This document shows, piece by piece, positions 34,603 through 43,609 of a stretch of DNA of 64,000 nucleotides. The notes beneath the pieces are model-generated. The model was not told the origin of the DNA, made no database searches, and saw only the letters and a list, made by a program, of their open reading frames with translations. The DNA is taken from assembly GCF_000178115.2 (NCBI RefSeq), contig NC_014828.1, positions 1,209,310-1,273,309 of the forward strand, read 5' to 3'. Both the position numbers and the translations under genes were made by a program. Within the stretch, counting starts at the first letter, position 1, and each line of letters begins with the position of its first letter. Source of the stretch: Ethanoligenens harbinense YUAN-3 (GTDB taxonomy: Bacteria > Bacillota > Clostridia > Oscillospirales > Ethanoligenentaceae).

Positions 34603-34951
34603 CCAGTTGGCCGGCATTTGGTTCGGGCTGCGCCATGCTGAGATCTCAACCATGAACGTATTTTTGATCGGAGTGGTGGGATTTGTACTGCTGTTCGAGA
34701 TCGTGAAGCCGCTGACCTATAAAAAGGTTTTGATGCTGATCGGGCTGGCCGTTGCGTTTCTGGCGTTTTTCCTGATGCTTGGGCAGTATTTTATGCTGAG
34801 TTCTCTTTTGACCCGCAATGTTTTCTTTTATCTGCCGCTGGCACTGGCAAGCCGGCCGGTGTTCCGTATTTTGAAAACCGGCGTATTAAACGCGCAGAGG
34901 CTTTATCAAAGAATCGCCGTCAAATTTTTAAGCAGGGCGCATTCCCATTGA
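34603..34951 (+). pseudogene. P-type cation ATPase, C-terminal part
   Basis: In the frame that joins the N-terminal part this codes for about 115 residues with the last membrane helices (MNVFLIGVVGFVLLFEIVKP, then KVLMLIGLAVAFLAFFLML and a third). With the upstream part (2099 + 349 nt) it makes 816 codons including the stop, a normal length for the family. A TTG at 34580 inside the element end could start translation of this piece alone, but that product would have no catalytic domain. Confidence 0.9.
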
Positions 34952-35007
34952 CCGCCGTGTCGATCAGATCGGTCGATCATACCCATGATCCGTTAGGAGG
35001 GCAACCT

Positions 35008-36171
35008 GTGCCGTCAAATGTGCGTATTCTTATGCATACCGTCAGTTATATTGCCTTTTGCATTGCGCTGTTTGCCGCGTCGCTCCTGAACCCGCAGGCG
35101 CGTTTTCTTCTCCTCCTGCTTTCCTTTGGGTTTTTGAGCAATTACACCATCCACACCTTTTTGCTGTATGAAAAGTATACGGCTTGTTGGCTTTCTTCGT
35201 TGGTCGATTTGATTTTTATTTGTATGATCATGGGATTGGATCATTCGGGTGCGAGTTTGTTGTTGGGCCCATTTCTGATTGGAGATGCCATCCTGGATCT
35301 GCGTTCCAAGGCTGCCGCTCTGGTAATCTGTGCGGATTTTGGTCTTTGTGTCGTGATGCTGTTCCGTCTCCAGCATGGCCGGATGGCGTTGTTTCTGCCC
35401 GGCCTGCTGCTTTGTATCGCGGCTTTTTTGCTTTTTTCCGTGATCTTTATGCTCATCAAACGTCTCCGAACACAAAACACACGGCTGGAACATGCCTTAC
35501 GGGAAAGCATGGTGGAAAAAGTACAGGCGCAGGCACGCAGGCGCGAACTGGAGGCGGTCTATGAACAGGCTGTCCAGGCTTCGGCGGTCAATGAACGTAA
35601 CCGCATCGCCCGTGAGATACACGATACGGTGGGGCACACGCTCACCACGGTACTGGTGGAACTGGAAGCGTCCCGCCGGCTGACCGGGCGGGATCCCGCC
35701 CGCGCGGTGGAAAAACTGAAGCTGGCGCAAGAACAGGTGCGCGAGGGGCTGCAGGCTATCCGTTCCTCTGTGCGCGTGCTGGAGGACGACAAGCGGCTGC
35801 TTGATCCGTTTGACGCGATGGAAACCTTGCTGCGGGACTGCGCCGCCCATACCGGTATCGCTGTCGCCTGCCACATCGACCGCAGTGTTGCTCTTTCCCC
35901 GCAGGCAGGGGATATTCTCTATACCTGCTTGCGGGAAGGGCTGACCAACAGCCTGCGTCATGGGCACTGCACGGCGGTGGACTGCGCGCTTGCACGGAAA
36001 GACGGCAGCATCCATTTTTCCCTGCGGGACAACGGCACAGGAGCCACTGTCGTAGCGCCCGGCTTCGGTTTGCGCGCCATGCGGTCCCGGCTGGAACAGG
36101 CAAACGGCTCGTTGCACATCCAGACCGAGAAGGGAAGAGGATTTTCCATCCGGATCCGGTTGCCGGCCTGA
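35008..36171 (+). CDS. NarL-type sensor histidine kinase (HisKA_3)
   Basis: A 387-residue kinase with about five membrane helices in its first 160 residues, a coiled linker, then HisKA_3 with the His in NRIAREIHDTVGHTLT and a HATPase part with EGLTNSLRHG, DNGTG and GFGLRAMRSRLE. The multi-helix sensor is like those watching the membrane. The GTG at 35008-35010 is 7 nt after TAGGAGG. The regulator gene follows by 34 nt, and a three-gene ABC exporter follows that. Confidence 0.92.
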   Translation: MPSNVRILMHTVSYIAFCIALFAASLLNPQARFLLLLLSFGFLSNYTIHTFLLYEKYTACWLSSLVDLIFICMIMGLDHSGASLLLGPFLIGDAILDLRSKAAALVICADFGLCVVMLFRLQHGRMALFLPGLLLCIAAFLLFSVIFMLIKRLRTQNTRLEHALRESMVEKVQAQARRRELEAVYEQAVQASAVNERNRIAREIHDTVGHTLTTVLVELEASRRLTGRDPARAVEKLKLAQEQVREGLQAIRSSVRVLEDDKRLLDPFDAMETLLRDCAAHTGIAVACHIDRSVALSPQAGDILYTCLREGLTNSLRHGHCTAVDCALARKDGSIHFSLRDNGTGATVVAPGFGLRAMRSRLEQANGSLHIQTEKGRGFSIRIRLPA

Positions 36172-36205
36172 TTGGTCTATTTATGCTGTCCACATGGGAG
36201 GTTCT

Positions 36206-36841
36206 ATGATACAGGTGCTAATCGCAGATGACCAGACGTTGATGCGAGATGGGTTGAAAACCATTCTCGAACTTGAGCCGGACATTGCCGTGACCGGACT
36301 GGCGGCAGACGGAGAGGAAGCCTGTGCCATTTGTGACACGCGAAAACCCGATGTCGTACTGATGGATATCCGCATGCCTGTCATGGATGGCGTGGCAGCC
36401 ACAGCGGCTATCAAAAAACGGCATCCGTCCATCGCCGTGCTGGTTCTCACCACATTTGACGACGACGAGAGTATTGTGCAGGCACTCAAAAACGGAGCCA
36501 TCGGTTATCTGCTGAAGGACATTGAGGCCGACCGGCTCATCCAAACCGTTCGTGACGCCGCACAAGGGCAGTTTACATGGCCCGCCATGCTGGCCGCCAA
36601 GCTTACGAAGCATCTGTGCGCCAACGTGCCTGCTTTGTCCGGTAGATTGGCGGCATTGACCGGGCGTGAACGCGACGTGGCAAATCTGTTGGCCGGCGGC
36701 TATACCAATCGCCGGATTGCCCAGATGCTTTACCTGTCCGAGGGCACGGTGAAAAACCATGTGAGCAGTATTTATTCCAAACTGGGTATTTACGACCGCA
36801 CTGCCGCCGCGCTGGCTCTGCGGCGGGCGCTTGATAAGTAA
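36206..36841 (+). CDS. NarL/LuxR family response regulator
   Basis: A 211-residue regulator: receiver with ADDQ, phospho-Asp in VVLMDIRMPVMDG, LTTFDDDE and LLKD; then a LuxR-type helix-turn-helix with LTGRERDVANLLAGGYTNRR and LSEGTVKNHVSSIYSKL. GGAGG lies 4-5 nt before the ATG at 36206; the in-frame ATG at 36194 overlaps that site. It pairs with the kinase upstream and likely controls the ABC operon at 37026-39975. Confidence 0.93.
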   Translation: MIQVLIADDQTLMRDGLKTILELEPDIAVTGLAADGEEACAICDTRKPDVVLMDIRMPVMDGVAATAAIKKRHPSIAVLVLTTFDDDESIVQALKNGAIGYLLKDIEADRLIQTVRDAAQGQFTWPAMLAAKLTKHLCANVPALSGRLAALTGRERDVANLLAGGYTNRRIAQMLYLSEGTVKNHVSSIYSKLGIYDRTAAALALRRALDK

Positions 36842-36911
36842 AAGCCCCGGTTATACGGAGTGCCGTTATCCGTTTTATCCGGATACTTTGGCGCACAGGG
36901 GAACGGCTATG

Positions 36912-36942
36912 ACCGCAGTCATGGGTAAATCATGACTGCGGT
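36912..36942 (+). terminator. Terminator after the NarL regulator
   Basis: A 12-bp stem (36912-36923 with 36931-36942), 7-nt loop, then TACTGTTTTAT. Confidence 0.72.
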
Positions 36943-37025
36943 TACTGTTTTATAGGCATGTTTTCCGATAAACTGGAAGCATATCGAACGCAAGACAGAC
37001 CATAACCCACGAAAGGTGTGAAACG

Positions 37026-38162
37026 ATGCAGCCGCTCTCTCCCATCCTGTATTTTCGCCGCAACAAACGGCGATTCTTCGCTTCCGTCACGTCTATCGTC
37101 ACCGCTATCTGTTTTCTGTACATCATGGAAAGCTTCGTGCACTCCATCATGCAGTCGGTATTGGCCACCGACGGCGCGTATCTGCAAGTTGCCATGGATG
37201 TTTTTCCAAGCAGCACCGTTCCGCAGGTGCCTGCCAAGACCATACGGGATCTGGAGAACAACCCACATATCGACCGGCTGATTCCGGTTTCGGAGCAGAC
37301 CATCAGCTTCAACATTCCCGGTACCTCCAACGGCATCTCGGTCTACGGCGTGAGCAACAGCGATCGCGCCTATTTTCTCTCAAAGTTCGGTATCCATGTT
37401 CTGCAAGGCCGCCTACCGCAAAACGGCCGAAACGAAATCGCCGTGGATGAACGCATTGCTCTGAACAACCATCTGCATGTCGGCAGTCATGTGGGATCCG
37501 ATCTGGACAAGACACAGGATCTGCAAGGCAATTACACGGTGGTTGGCATCCTGCGCGGCAACAGCAGCCTGAGCCTGATGGGTTCCCCATATCCTGAGCA
37601 ACAGCAAGCCGACCGAGCCGCCCAACTGGCAAACGGTTTTCTGGTCTTTCCCAAAAGCGGACAGATGGCTAAAGCAGAAAAAGCGGTGCAGCCGCTTATC
37701 CGCCAGAACCTGATCGCCTGGACACCGTCGCGCGCGGCTGCGGAGTTCGAGGCCACAACGCAGTCGGTCAATATTCTGGACGGGTTCGCGGTGTTGTCCA
37801 TTTTTGTAATGGTGGTCTGTCTGGTTTGCTCAAAATACGCACAGTATTTTGAGCGGCGCGGCGAATTCGGCGTGCTCAATGCCATGGGCTATACGCGCGG
37901 CGATTTGCTGCGCCGCGTGTTTTGGGAAATTACAATCACCAACCTGTTCAGTTTCGCGCTGGGCATGGTGTTTGCGGTCGTGCTCTGCCGCATCGTTACC
38001 TACAACGCGTTTGAGCGCATCGGTGGTGTCGGAATTTATCTGTATGGCAAAGCCGCCGTGGTGGCGCTGCTTGCGCCGCTGTTTACCACGCTGTTTACAC
38101 TGATCCCGGTTTTTCGGCTTATCGGGCGTGTGGACGCAATATCCATCATCGAAAAAAATTAA
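37026..38162 (+). CDS. FtsX/MacB-type ABC permease (first)
   Basis: A 378-residue permease with one N-terminal helix, a large outside domain (about residues 45-255) and three C-terminal helices. The FtsX pattern ERRGEFGVLNAMGYTRGDLLRRV, quoted here as EFGVLNAMGYTRGDLL, is clear. This MacB/LolC fold works by moving an outside domain (mechanotransmission), not by a channel. First gene of a permease-ATPase-permease operon behind a NarL-type two-component system. Confidence 0.9.
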   Translation: MQPLSPILYFRRNKRRFFASVTSIVTAICFLYIMESFVHSIMQSVLATDGAYLQVAMDVFPSSTVPQVPAKTIRDLENNPHIDRLIPVSEQTISFNIPGTSNGISVYGVSNSDRAYFLSKFGIHVLQGRLPQNGRNEIAVDERIALNNHLHVGSHVGSDLDKTQDLQGNYTVVGILRGNSSLSLMGSPYPEQQQADRAAQLANGFLVFPKSGQMAKAEKAVQPLIRQNLIAWTPSRAAAEFEATTQSVNILDGFAVLSIFVMVVCLVCSKYAQYFERRGEFGVLNAMGYTRGDLLRRVFWEITITNLFSFALGMVFAVVLCRIVTYNAFERIGGVGIYLYGKAAVVALLAPLFTTLFTLIPVFRLIGRVDAISIIEKN

Positions 38163-38173
38163 GGAGGGGCAAT

Positions 38174-38860
38174 ATGACCTTTACACTGGAAAACGTCAAC
38201 CTGATCTACGATATTGAAAAAGAGGTACAGACACTGGCGCTGCGCGATGTGAACCTTACACTCAGCGGCAACAAACTCATCGGCATTTTGGGCCCCTCCG
38301 GCAGCGGCAAAAGTTCGCTGCTGTATGCCATGGCCGGCTTGCGCCGCCCAACCAGCGGCAATGTGGCGTATAATGACAGAACCTATGGGTCGCTCAGTGC
38401 GCCCGCGCTGGCTACGCTGCGGCGCAAAGAATTTGGTTTTGTATTCCAGCGCCATTTTCTCATCAACTATATGACCGTGCTTGAAAACCTGCTCACACCA
38501 CTGAATAAAAACACCGGGCCGGTGAGGGAAAAAGCGCTTTCGCTGCTGGAACGGCTGGGCATTGTCCACGCGGCAGGCAAACGCCCCTACCAGCTCTCGG
38601 GCGGGCAGCGTCAGCGTGCCGCCATCGCCCGCGCCCTAATGAACGACCCGCAAGTGATTTTCGGCGACGAACCCACCGCTGCCCTTGACCATCAGAGCGC
38701 TCGCGAGGTCATGTCTTTGCTGGAGGAGTACACCGCCCATGCCATGGTCATTATCGTCACGCACGACGAAAGCATCCTCGAAAACGCGGACACCATTATC
38801 CGCATCTGGGATGGTTCGATCGCCGAAATCGCTTCCCCGAAAGCGGAGGGACAGCCATGA
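38174..38860 (+). CDS. ABC transporter ATP-binding protein (LolD/MacB type)
   Basis: A 228-residue ATPase with Walker [12 protein letters not shown]-loop FVFQRH, signature LSGGQRQRAAIARAL, Walker B VIFGDEPTAALD and H-loop IVTHDESI. The second residue before the Walker B Asp is Gly-Asp rather than the usual Ala-Asp or Leu-Asp. It sits between two permeases and its stop overlaps the next start (ATGA, 38857-38860). Confidence 0.93.
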   Translation: MTFTLENVNLIYDIEKEVQTLALRDVNLTLSGNKLIGILGPSGSGKSSLLYAMAGLRRPTSGNVAYNDRTYGSLSAPALATLRRKEFGFVFQRHFLINYMTVLENLLTPLNKNTGPVREKALSLLERLGIVHAAGKRPYQLSGGQRQRAAIARALMNDPQVIFGDEPTAALDHQSAREVMSLLEEYTAHAMVIIVTHDESILENADTIIRIWDGSIAEIASPKAEGQP

Positions 38861-39975
38861 AGCCGCTTTCCCCGCTGCTTTATCTGAAAAATAACGTCAA
38901 ATCCGCACTCACCGTCTTCTTTGCGATGGTGATCGGTGTGTTTCTGTTCAGTTTCTACGGACTGTTCAGCGCCACCACCACGGAAGCATCGTTAGACGGC
39001 ACGCTGAACCTGATGAAAACCGGCACGGAAGTCTATTCCACAGACAATACGGTGCTGCCAGCCGCCTTTTTGCAGAAACTGGATGAACAAAAAGACGCGG
39101 ACCCTCTGCCGGTGCGCAACAACCTCAGCGGCGGCCTGCTTTACAAACGCGGCATGTCCAGCAATAGCATCACCATTTTCAATATGTACGCCGCCGATGC
39201 CGCAACGCTTCTGAACACCTATCATATGCGCATGGTTCAGGGCCGGATGCCGCGCGATAACGCACATGAGATTCTCGTTACGCGTGACTTCGCGCTGCAA
39301 AACGGCTTGAAAGTGGGCGACGCCGTGGGTACCGAGGTGGCGGACAAATACCAGTTGCCCGGGCGCTACACCATCACCGGCCTGCTGGAAGGCCCGCTCG
39401 TATTTGCGGTAGCCTGCCAGCCGGGCAATATTACGCGCGACCAGATGCGGCAGTATTCGCTCATCTACCGCATCGACCATATGTCCGTCCAGACGCAGAA
39501 AGCACTGAAAGCGCTGCTGCCCAAAAAGGTCATGGTGTTGGATTATGATACGTTTTCCAATCAGCTTTATGGGCAGTTGCAGATGATGCAGACGCTCGCC
39601 GTTATCATCACTGTGATAATGGTGGTGATCCTGTGCATCGCGCTGGGCAATCTCAATGTCATCACGTTCGCCACCCGCCAGGAGGAATTCGCCATCCTGC
39701 ATGCGATAGGCTATTCCAAGCAGCGGTTGGTGCGCAAACTGTGGGAAGAGACCGTGCTGACCTGCTTCCTTGGTTACACGGCGGGGTCGTTGCTCACACC
39801 GTTGGTGGCGTGGCTGCTCAACCAGACGGTCTATGACCCGCAAGGAGCGCCATTGTTGCTTTTTAATGCGCAGGGAACCCTGGCGGCGTTGGCCATCCCT
39901 CTGTTTGTTTCGGCCTTCAGTATTTTGCCAGGCGTTTTACACAATTTTTCCAGGCACGCGGATTTCAGTGTGTGA
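38857..39975 (+). CDS. FtsX/MacB-type ABC permease (second)
   Basis: A 372-residue permease of the same fold as the first: N-terminal helix, outside domain, and three C-terminal helices with RQEEFAILHAIGYSKQRLVRK. The two permeases would form a heterodimer served by the one ATPase. No adaptor protein gene adjoins. The likely job is export of, or protection from, a lipid or peptide antibiotic, by analogy only. Confidence 0.9.
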   Translation: MKPLSPLLYLKNNVKSALTVFFAMVIGVFLFSFYGLFSATTTEASLDGTLNLMKTGTEVYSTDNTVLPAAFLQKLDEQKDADPLPVRNNLSGGLLYKRGMSSNSITIFNMYAADAATLLNTYHMRMVQGRMPRDNAHEILVTRDFALQNGLKVGDAVGTEVADKYQLPGRYTITGLLEGPLVFAVACQPGNITRDQMRQYSLIYRIDHMSVQTQKALKALLPKKVMVLDYDTFSNQLYGQLQMMQTLAVIITVIMVVILCIALGNLNVITFATRQEEFAILHAIGYSKQRLVRKLWEETVLTCFLGYTAGSLLTPLVAWLLNQTVYDPQGAPLLLFNAQGTLAALAIPLFVSAFSILPGVLHNFSRHADFSV

Positions 39976-40090
39976 TTGCAGAACCGATTCATGTGAAACA
40001 GACGGCCGCGTGCAAATGCATGCCTTTTACCGGTTCGGCTGCTCGCTTGTCACCGTTTAGGGGCTTCTTGTCCGATACAGTATTAACAAA

Positions 40091-40126
40091 AAAAGAGCAG
40101 GGTACGGCTTGATACCCTGCTCTTTT
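40091..40126. terminator. Bidirectional terminator between ABC operon and pcrA
   Basis: A perfect 14-bp stem (AAAAGAGCAGGGTA, 40091-40104, with 40113-40126), 8-nt loop, A-run and T-rich flanks. Confidence 0.9.
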
Positions 40127-40178
40127 GCTTTTGCTTTTGATTTTGGTTTGCTGCCGTATGGATGCGGATGCGCCAGAC

Positions 40179-42527
40179 TCAGAGTTTTTTGAGCCTGGCA
40201 AAGTTGGCCATCAGTTTTTTTGTGCCGCAGGTGTCGAATGCAATCTCGAGCAGCGTGTCGCCGCCCATTGTTTTGGCGGAAAGCACCATCCCGCGGCCGA
40301 ACGTGCCGTGTCCCACGGTATCGCCCGGAGCAAACACGGCCTTGGACTGCACCGGGCGGGATACGCCGGGGCGTTCGAGCCGGATCGGTGCGGCCGGCGC
40401 GGCGCGGCGCGGCTGGGGGCGCTCGAAATGCGGGCGCATGTCCTGCGCGTCCTTGAGATTGTTCGGGATCTCATCCAGGAAACGGGATGGGCGGTTGCGC
40501 ACGGTGGCGCCAAAGAGCATGCGCGAGCCCGCGCAGGTAAGGTTCAGTTTGCGCTTGGCGCGCGTGATGCCCACATAAGCGAGGCGACGCTCCTCCTCAA
40601 GCTGCTCGGGATAGATCATAACGCTCTGGCCGGGAAAAACGCCTTCCTCCATCCCCGCAATGAATACGGCGGGGAATTCCAGCCCTTTGGCGGCATGGAT
40701 GGTCATCATCACCACGGTATCCGCCTGCCCGTCGTAATTGTCGATGTCCGTCATCAGGGCCGCTTCTTCCAAAAAGCCTTCCAGGGTCGGCTCGTCGGCG
40801 TTTTTCTCATAGTCGGCGGCGTTGGAGATGAGGGTACTCAGGTTTTCCTTGCGGCTTTTGGCTTCCTCGTCGTCTCCCAATGAGGCGAGGTAGCCGCTTT
40901 CTTCCATCACGGTGCGAATGAGCTCATGCGGCAGTATCTCGGTGCGCAGCTCCCGCATGTGTTCCATGAAATGCATAAACGATTCGATGCGCGCGGTTTT
41001 TTTGGAGAAATATTCGTATTCCTGACAGTGCAGAAACACCTCGTAGAGTGTCTGCCCCGTCTGCTCGGCGATCTGCTGCACGGCGGCCATGGTTGCGCTG
41101 CCGATGCTGCGCTTGGGCGCGTTGACGATCCTCGTGAAATGCAGATTGTCTCCCGGGTTGTTGATGACACAGAGATAGGCCATCAGGTCCCGGATCTCCA
41201 TGCGGTCGTAGAAACGGTGTCCGCCAATGATGCGGTAGGGGATACCCATCCGTACGAATGCCTTTTCGATGGGGCCGGACTGCGCGTTCATCCGGTAGAT
41301 TACGGCCTGGTCGGCAAACTTCATGCCGTCTTTCACGTTTTCCAGAATGGTGTTGGCGATGAAGAGCGCCTCGGTGGCCTCGTCTTCAAAGCGGCGGACT
41401 TTCACCGGGTCTCCGTCGGGGTTTTCCGTCCAGAGTTTTTTGCTCTTGCGGCCGGTGTTGTTGGCGATGACGGCGTTGGCCACGCCCAGGATGGCGGAGG
41501 TGGAGCGGTAGTTCTGTTCCAGCTTGATTACCCGTGCATGCTTAAACTGCTTTTCAAAGCTGAGGATGTTTTCAATGGTGGCGCCGCGGAATTTATAGAT
41601 GCTCTGGTCATCGTCGCCCACCACGCAGAGGTTCTGGTGCCCGCCGGCGAGCAGACTGATAAGCTGGTACTGCACGGGATTGGTATCCTGATATTCGTCC
41701 ACCAGCACATAACGGAAGCGTCTTGCGTAATGATCGAGCACATCGGGATTTTTCTCAAAGAGCATGACGGTCAGGCGCAGCATATCGTCGAAATCGAGCG
41801 CGTTGGCCTGCCGCAGCGCCTGCTGGTATTTATAGTAGACGCTGGCGATTTTCTGAAGACGGTAATCCCCGCTCGCGGCCGCTTCGAATGCGGCGGGGCT
41901 CATGTTCTGCTCCTTGGCGCGGCTGATGGCGGGCAGCGCCGTTTTATTGGCGAAATTGCGGTCGTCCCCGGCGACGTCACGGCAGCATTCGCGCAGTACG
42001 CGCAGGCTGTCGTCGGTGTCGTAGATGGTGAACGAGCGCGAATAGCCGAGCTCCAGCTTGTCAATTTCCCGCCGCAGAATGCGGGAGCAGGCGGAGTGGA
42101 ACGTGCACGCCCAGATGTCGAGCGCCTGCTCGCCCAGCATCTGCTCCAGGCGGCTTTTCATTTCGCCTGCGGCCTTGTTGGTAAACGTGATGGCCAACAG
42201 CGCCCAGGAAGGCGGCGCATCTACCGCCAGCAGTTCACGCAAACGCTCGTCGCCAAACGACCTTTGCGCCAGGCAGTTTTGCAGATAGGACAGGTCCTCT
42301 GCGGTCAAACCGGATGGGACGGCATCGCTTTCATACGCCGCGCCATATTTCAGAATGCAGGCAACGCGGTTTACCAGCACCGTGGTCTTTCCGCTGCCGG
42401 CCCCGGCCAGAACCAGAAGCGGCCCTTGTGTTGCAAGGACCGCCTGCCGCTGCCGGTCGTTCATGCGGGAAAATTCCGCCTCTATGATCTTTTTGCGTAA
42501 CGCAAGGAATTCGCTGTGCATATCCAT
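40179..42527 (-). CDS. pcrA: UvrD/PcrA family ATP-dependent DNA helicase
   Basis: A 782-residue superfamily 1A 3'-5' helicase used in nucleotide excision repair, replication restart and removal of RecA. Motifs: NDRQRQAVLATQGPLLVLAGAGSGKT (Q and I, quoted in part as GPLLVLAGAGSGKTT), Ia ITFTNKAAGEM, II VLVDEYQDTN, III VVGDDDQSIYKFRGA, IV QNYRST, V MTIHAAKGLEF and VI VGITRAKR. The C-terminal ~60 residues hold a PcrA-like tail (DTVGHGTFGRGMVLS) that contacts RNA polymerase in relatives. Start ATG 42527, 10 nt after GGAG; a second ATG is 6 nt on. Its promoter is at 42600-42628. Confidence 0.95.
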   Translation of the reverse strand: MDMHSEFLALRKKIIEAEFSRMNDRQRQAVLATQGPLLVLAGAGSGKTTVLVNRVACILKYGAAYESDAVPSGLTAEDLSYLQNCLAQRSFGDERLRELLAVDAPPSWALLAITFTNKAAGEMKSRLEQMLGEQALDIWACTFHSACSRILRREIDKLELGYSRSFTIYDTDDSLRVLRECCRDVAGDDRNFANKTALPAISRAKEQNMSPAAFEAAASGDYRLQKIASVYYKYQQALRQANALDFDDMLRLTVMLFEKNPDVLDHYARRFRYVLVDEYQDTNPVQYQLISLLAGGHQNLCVVGDDDQSIYKFRGATIENILSFEKQFKHARVIKLEQNYRSTSAILGVANAVIANNTGRKSKKLWTENPDGDPVKVRRFEDEATEALFIANTILENVKDGMKFADQAVIYRMNAQSGPIEKAFVRMGIPYRIIGGHRFYDRMEIRDLMAYLCVINNPGDNLHFTRIVNAPKRSIGSATMAAVQQIAEQTGQTLYEVFLHCQEYEYFSKKTARIESFMHFMEHMRELRTEILPHELIRTVMEESGYLASLGDDEEAKSRKENLSTLISNAADYEKNADEPTLEGFLEEAALMTDIDNYDGQADTVVMMTIHAAKGLEFPAVFIAGMEEGVFPGQSVMIYPEQLEEERRLAYVGITRAKRKLNLTCAGSRMLFGATVRNRPSRFLDEIPNNLKDAQDMRPHFERPQPRRAAPAAPIRLERPGVSRPVQSKAVFAPGDTVGHGTFGRGMVLSAKTMGGDTLLEIAFDTCGTKKLMANFARLKKL

Positions 42528-42599
42528 GTTTCGATTACTCCTGCCAAGCACGATCTTTTCTGCAGGCTGCGCACAGAGCCGCAACATACAATACTCTCT

Positions 42600-42628
42600 A
42601 TTTTATGCTTTTTTCCGGTAAAAATCAA
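42600..42628 (-). promoter_or_regulatory. pcrA promoter
   Basis: Minus-strand -35 TTGATT (42623-42628), 17-nt spacer, -10 TAAAAT (42600-42605). Confidence 0.7.
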
Positions 42629-42768
42629 ACCCGCACAGGCTCAAAAGCAAAAGATTTTCGTCTGGGTGTCCGCGCCCAAATACCGCTGCAGGATGTCCCC
42701 CACAAGATTGGCGGCGATGAGCGGCCTGCTATAAGGCGTATTTACGGCGTTTCCGCGCGCGTCGGGTT

Positions 42769-43410
42769 CTAATCGTCGTTTCTTGCCCCGGGGCAGGACG
42801 GAGCAAACGGGCAGTCCGCGCAGTCCGGCCGTTTCCGGCAGACGGTAGCTGCGTGGCGCACGATGAGTGCATGGTATTCGTTATAGAGTGCCGGGTCCCG
42901 GGGAAGATTTTCTTCAAAGAAGCGGCGGAACACCTCGTATTCGGACGGTACGGCGAATCCCAGACGCGCAAACACGCGCCGCGTATAGGCGTCGATGACG
43001 AAAACCGGTTTTTGGAGGGCATACAGCAGGATGGAATCGGCGGTTTCCCGTCCCACGCCTTTGAGGGCGAGCAATTCCATGCGCAAGGTATCCGTTCCCT
43101 GCGCTCTGGCGGTTTCGATGTCGTACCGGTAGCGTGCGTACCACCCGGTCAGCGTTTTCAGACGCGCGGCTTTTTGCCGGAAAAAGCCGCTGGGGCGAAT
43201 GATCTCCTCCAGTTCGCCGTCGGAGATTTCCGTTACGAATGCGGGCGTGAGTTTTTCACCAAAATTTGCGATGGCTTTTTTCACATTTGCCCAGGCGGTG
43301 TTTTGGGTCAGGATAGCGCCAACCATCATTTCATAAGGCGATTCCGCGGGCCACCAGTGCTGCGGGCCATAGTGCCGGAAAAGCAGACGGTACAGTGTGT
43401 GTAATTCCAT
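42769..43410 (-). CDS. Endonuclease III-like DNA glycosylase with Fe-S cluster
   Basis: A 213-residue HhH-GPD base-excision enzyme. The helix-hairpin-helix reads LLALKGVGRETADSILLYA, the catalytic Asp is in VFVIDAYTRR, and a 4Fe-4S loop ends the protein (CRKRPDCADCPFAPSC). In E. coli Nth the hairpin holds a catalytic Lys (GVGRKTA); here that place is Glu, so it is probably a glycosylase without Nth-type AP lyase action. It belongs to the branch with ESPYEMMVGAILTQNTAW. GGGAGGGG precedes the ATG at 43410; the open frame runs to 43512. Confidence 0.88.
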   Translation of the reverse strand: MELHTLYRLLFRHYGPQHWWPAESPYEMMVGAILTQNTAWANVKKAIANFGEKLTPAFVTEISDGELEEIIRPSGFFRQKAARLKTLTGWYARYRYDIETARAQGTDTLRMELLALKGVGRETADSILLYALQKPVFVIDAYTRRVFARLGFAVPSEYEVFRRFFEENLPRDPALYNEYHALIVRHAATVCRKRPDCADCPFAPSCPGARNDD

Positions 43411-43507
43411 GTGATCCCCTCCCTGCCTGTCCAGTATAGCGGGGGGGCGGGGTTTCTGGCAAGCTTTTAAAAAGCGGCATGGTTGCAGATTCAACGTTTC
43501 AAGAAGC

Positions 43508-43550
43508 TTCACGCGCTTTTCACAGATTCTTCACAATTCTTCCATATACT
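43508..43550 (+). promoter_or_regulatory. TTCAC direct repeats and -10 of the MacAB-like operon
   Basis: TTCACG (43508), TTCACA (43519) and TTCACA (43530) begin exactly 11 bp apart, one helical turn. They run up to a -10 TATACT (43545-43550) that has no -35 hexamer. This is the layout of OmpR/PhoP-type activator sites (TTCACA-N5-TTCACA), so one of the OmpR-type regulators could switch on the efflux operon that starts 60 nt downstream. Confidence 0.65.
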
Positions 43551-43609
43551 AAGAATTGGTTTTGCAAGTATTTGCGCGGATTCCAGCGTAAAAAACGGGG
43601 GAGTATTAC

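Noticed and set aside
42641-42772. Open minus-strand stretch after the endonuclease gene reading SRPLIAANLVGDILQRYLG
   Set aside because: Protein-like in appearance, but it has no start codon with a ribosome-binding site and overlaps the endonuclease end; recorded only as a curiosity.
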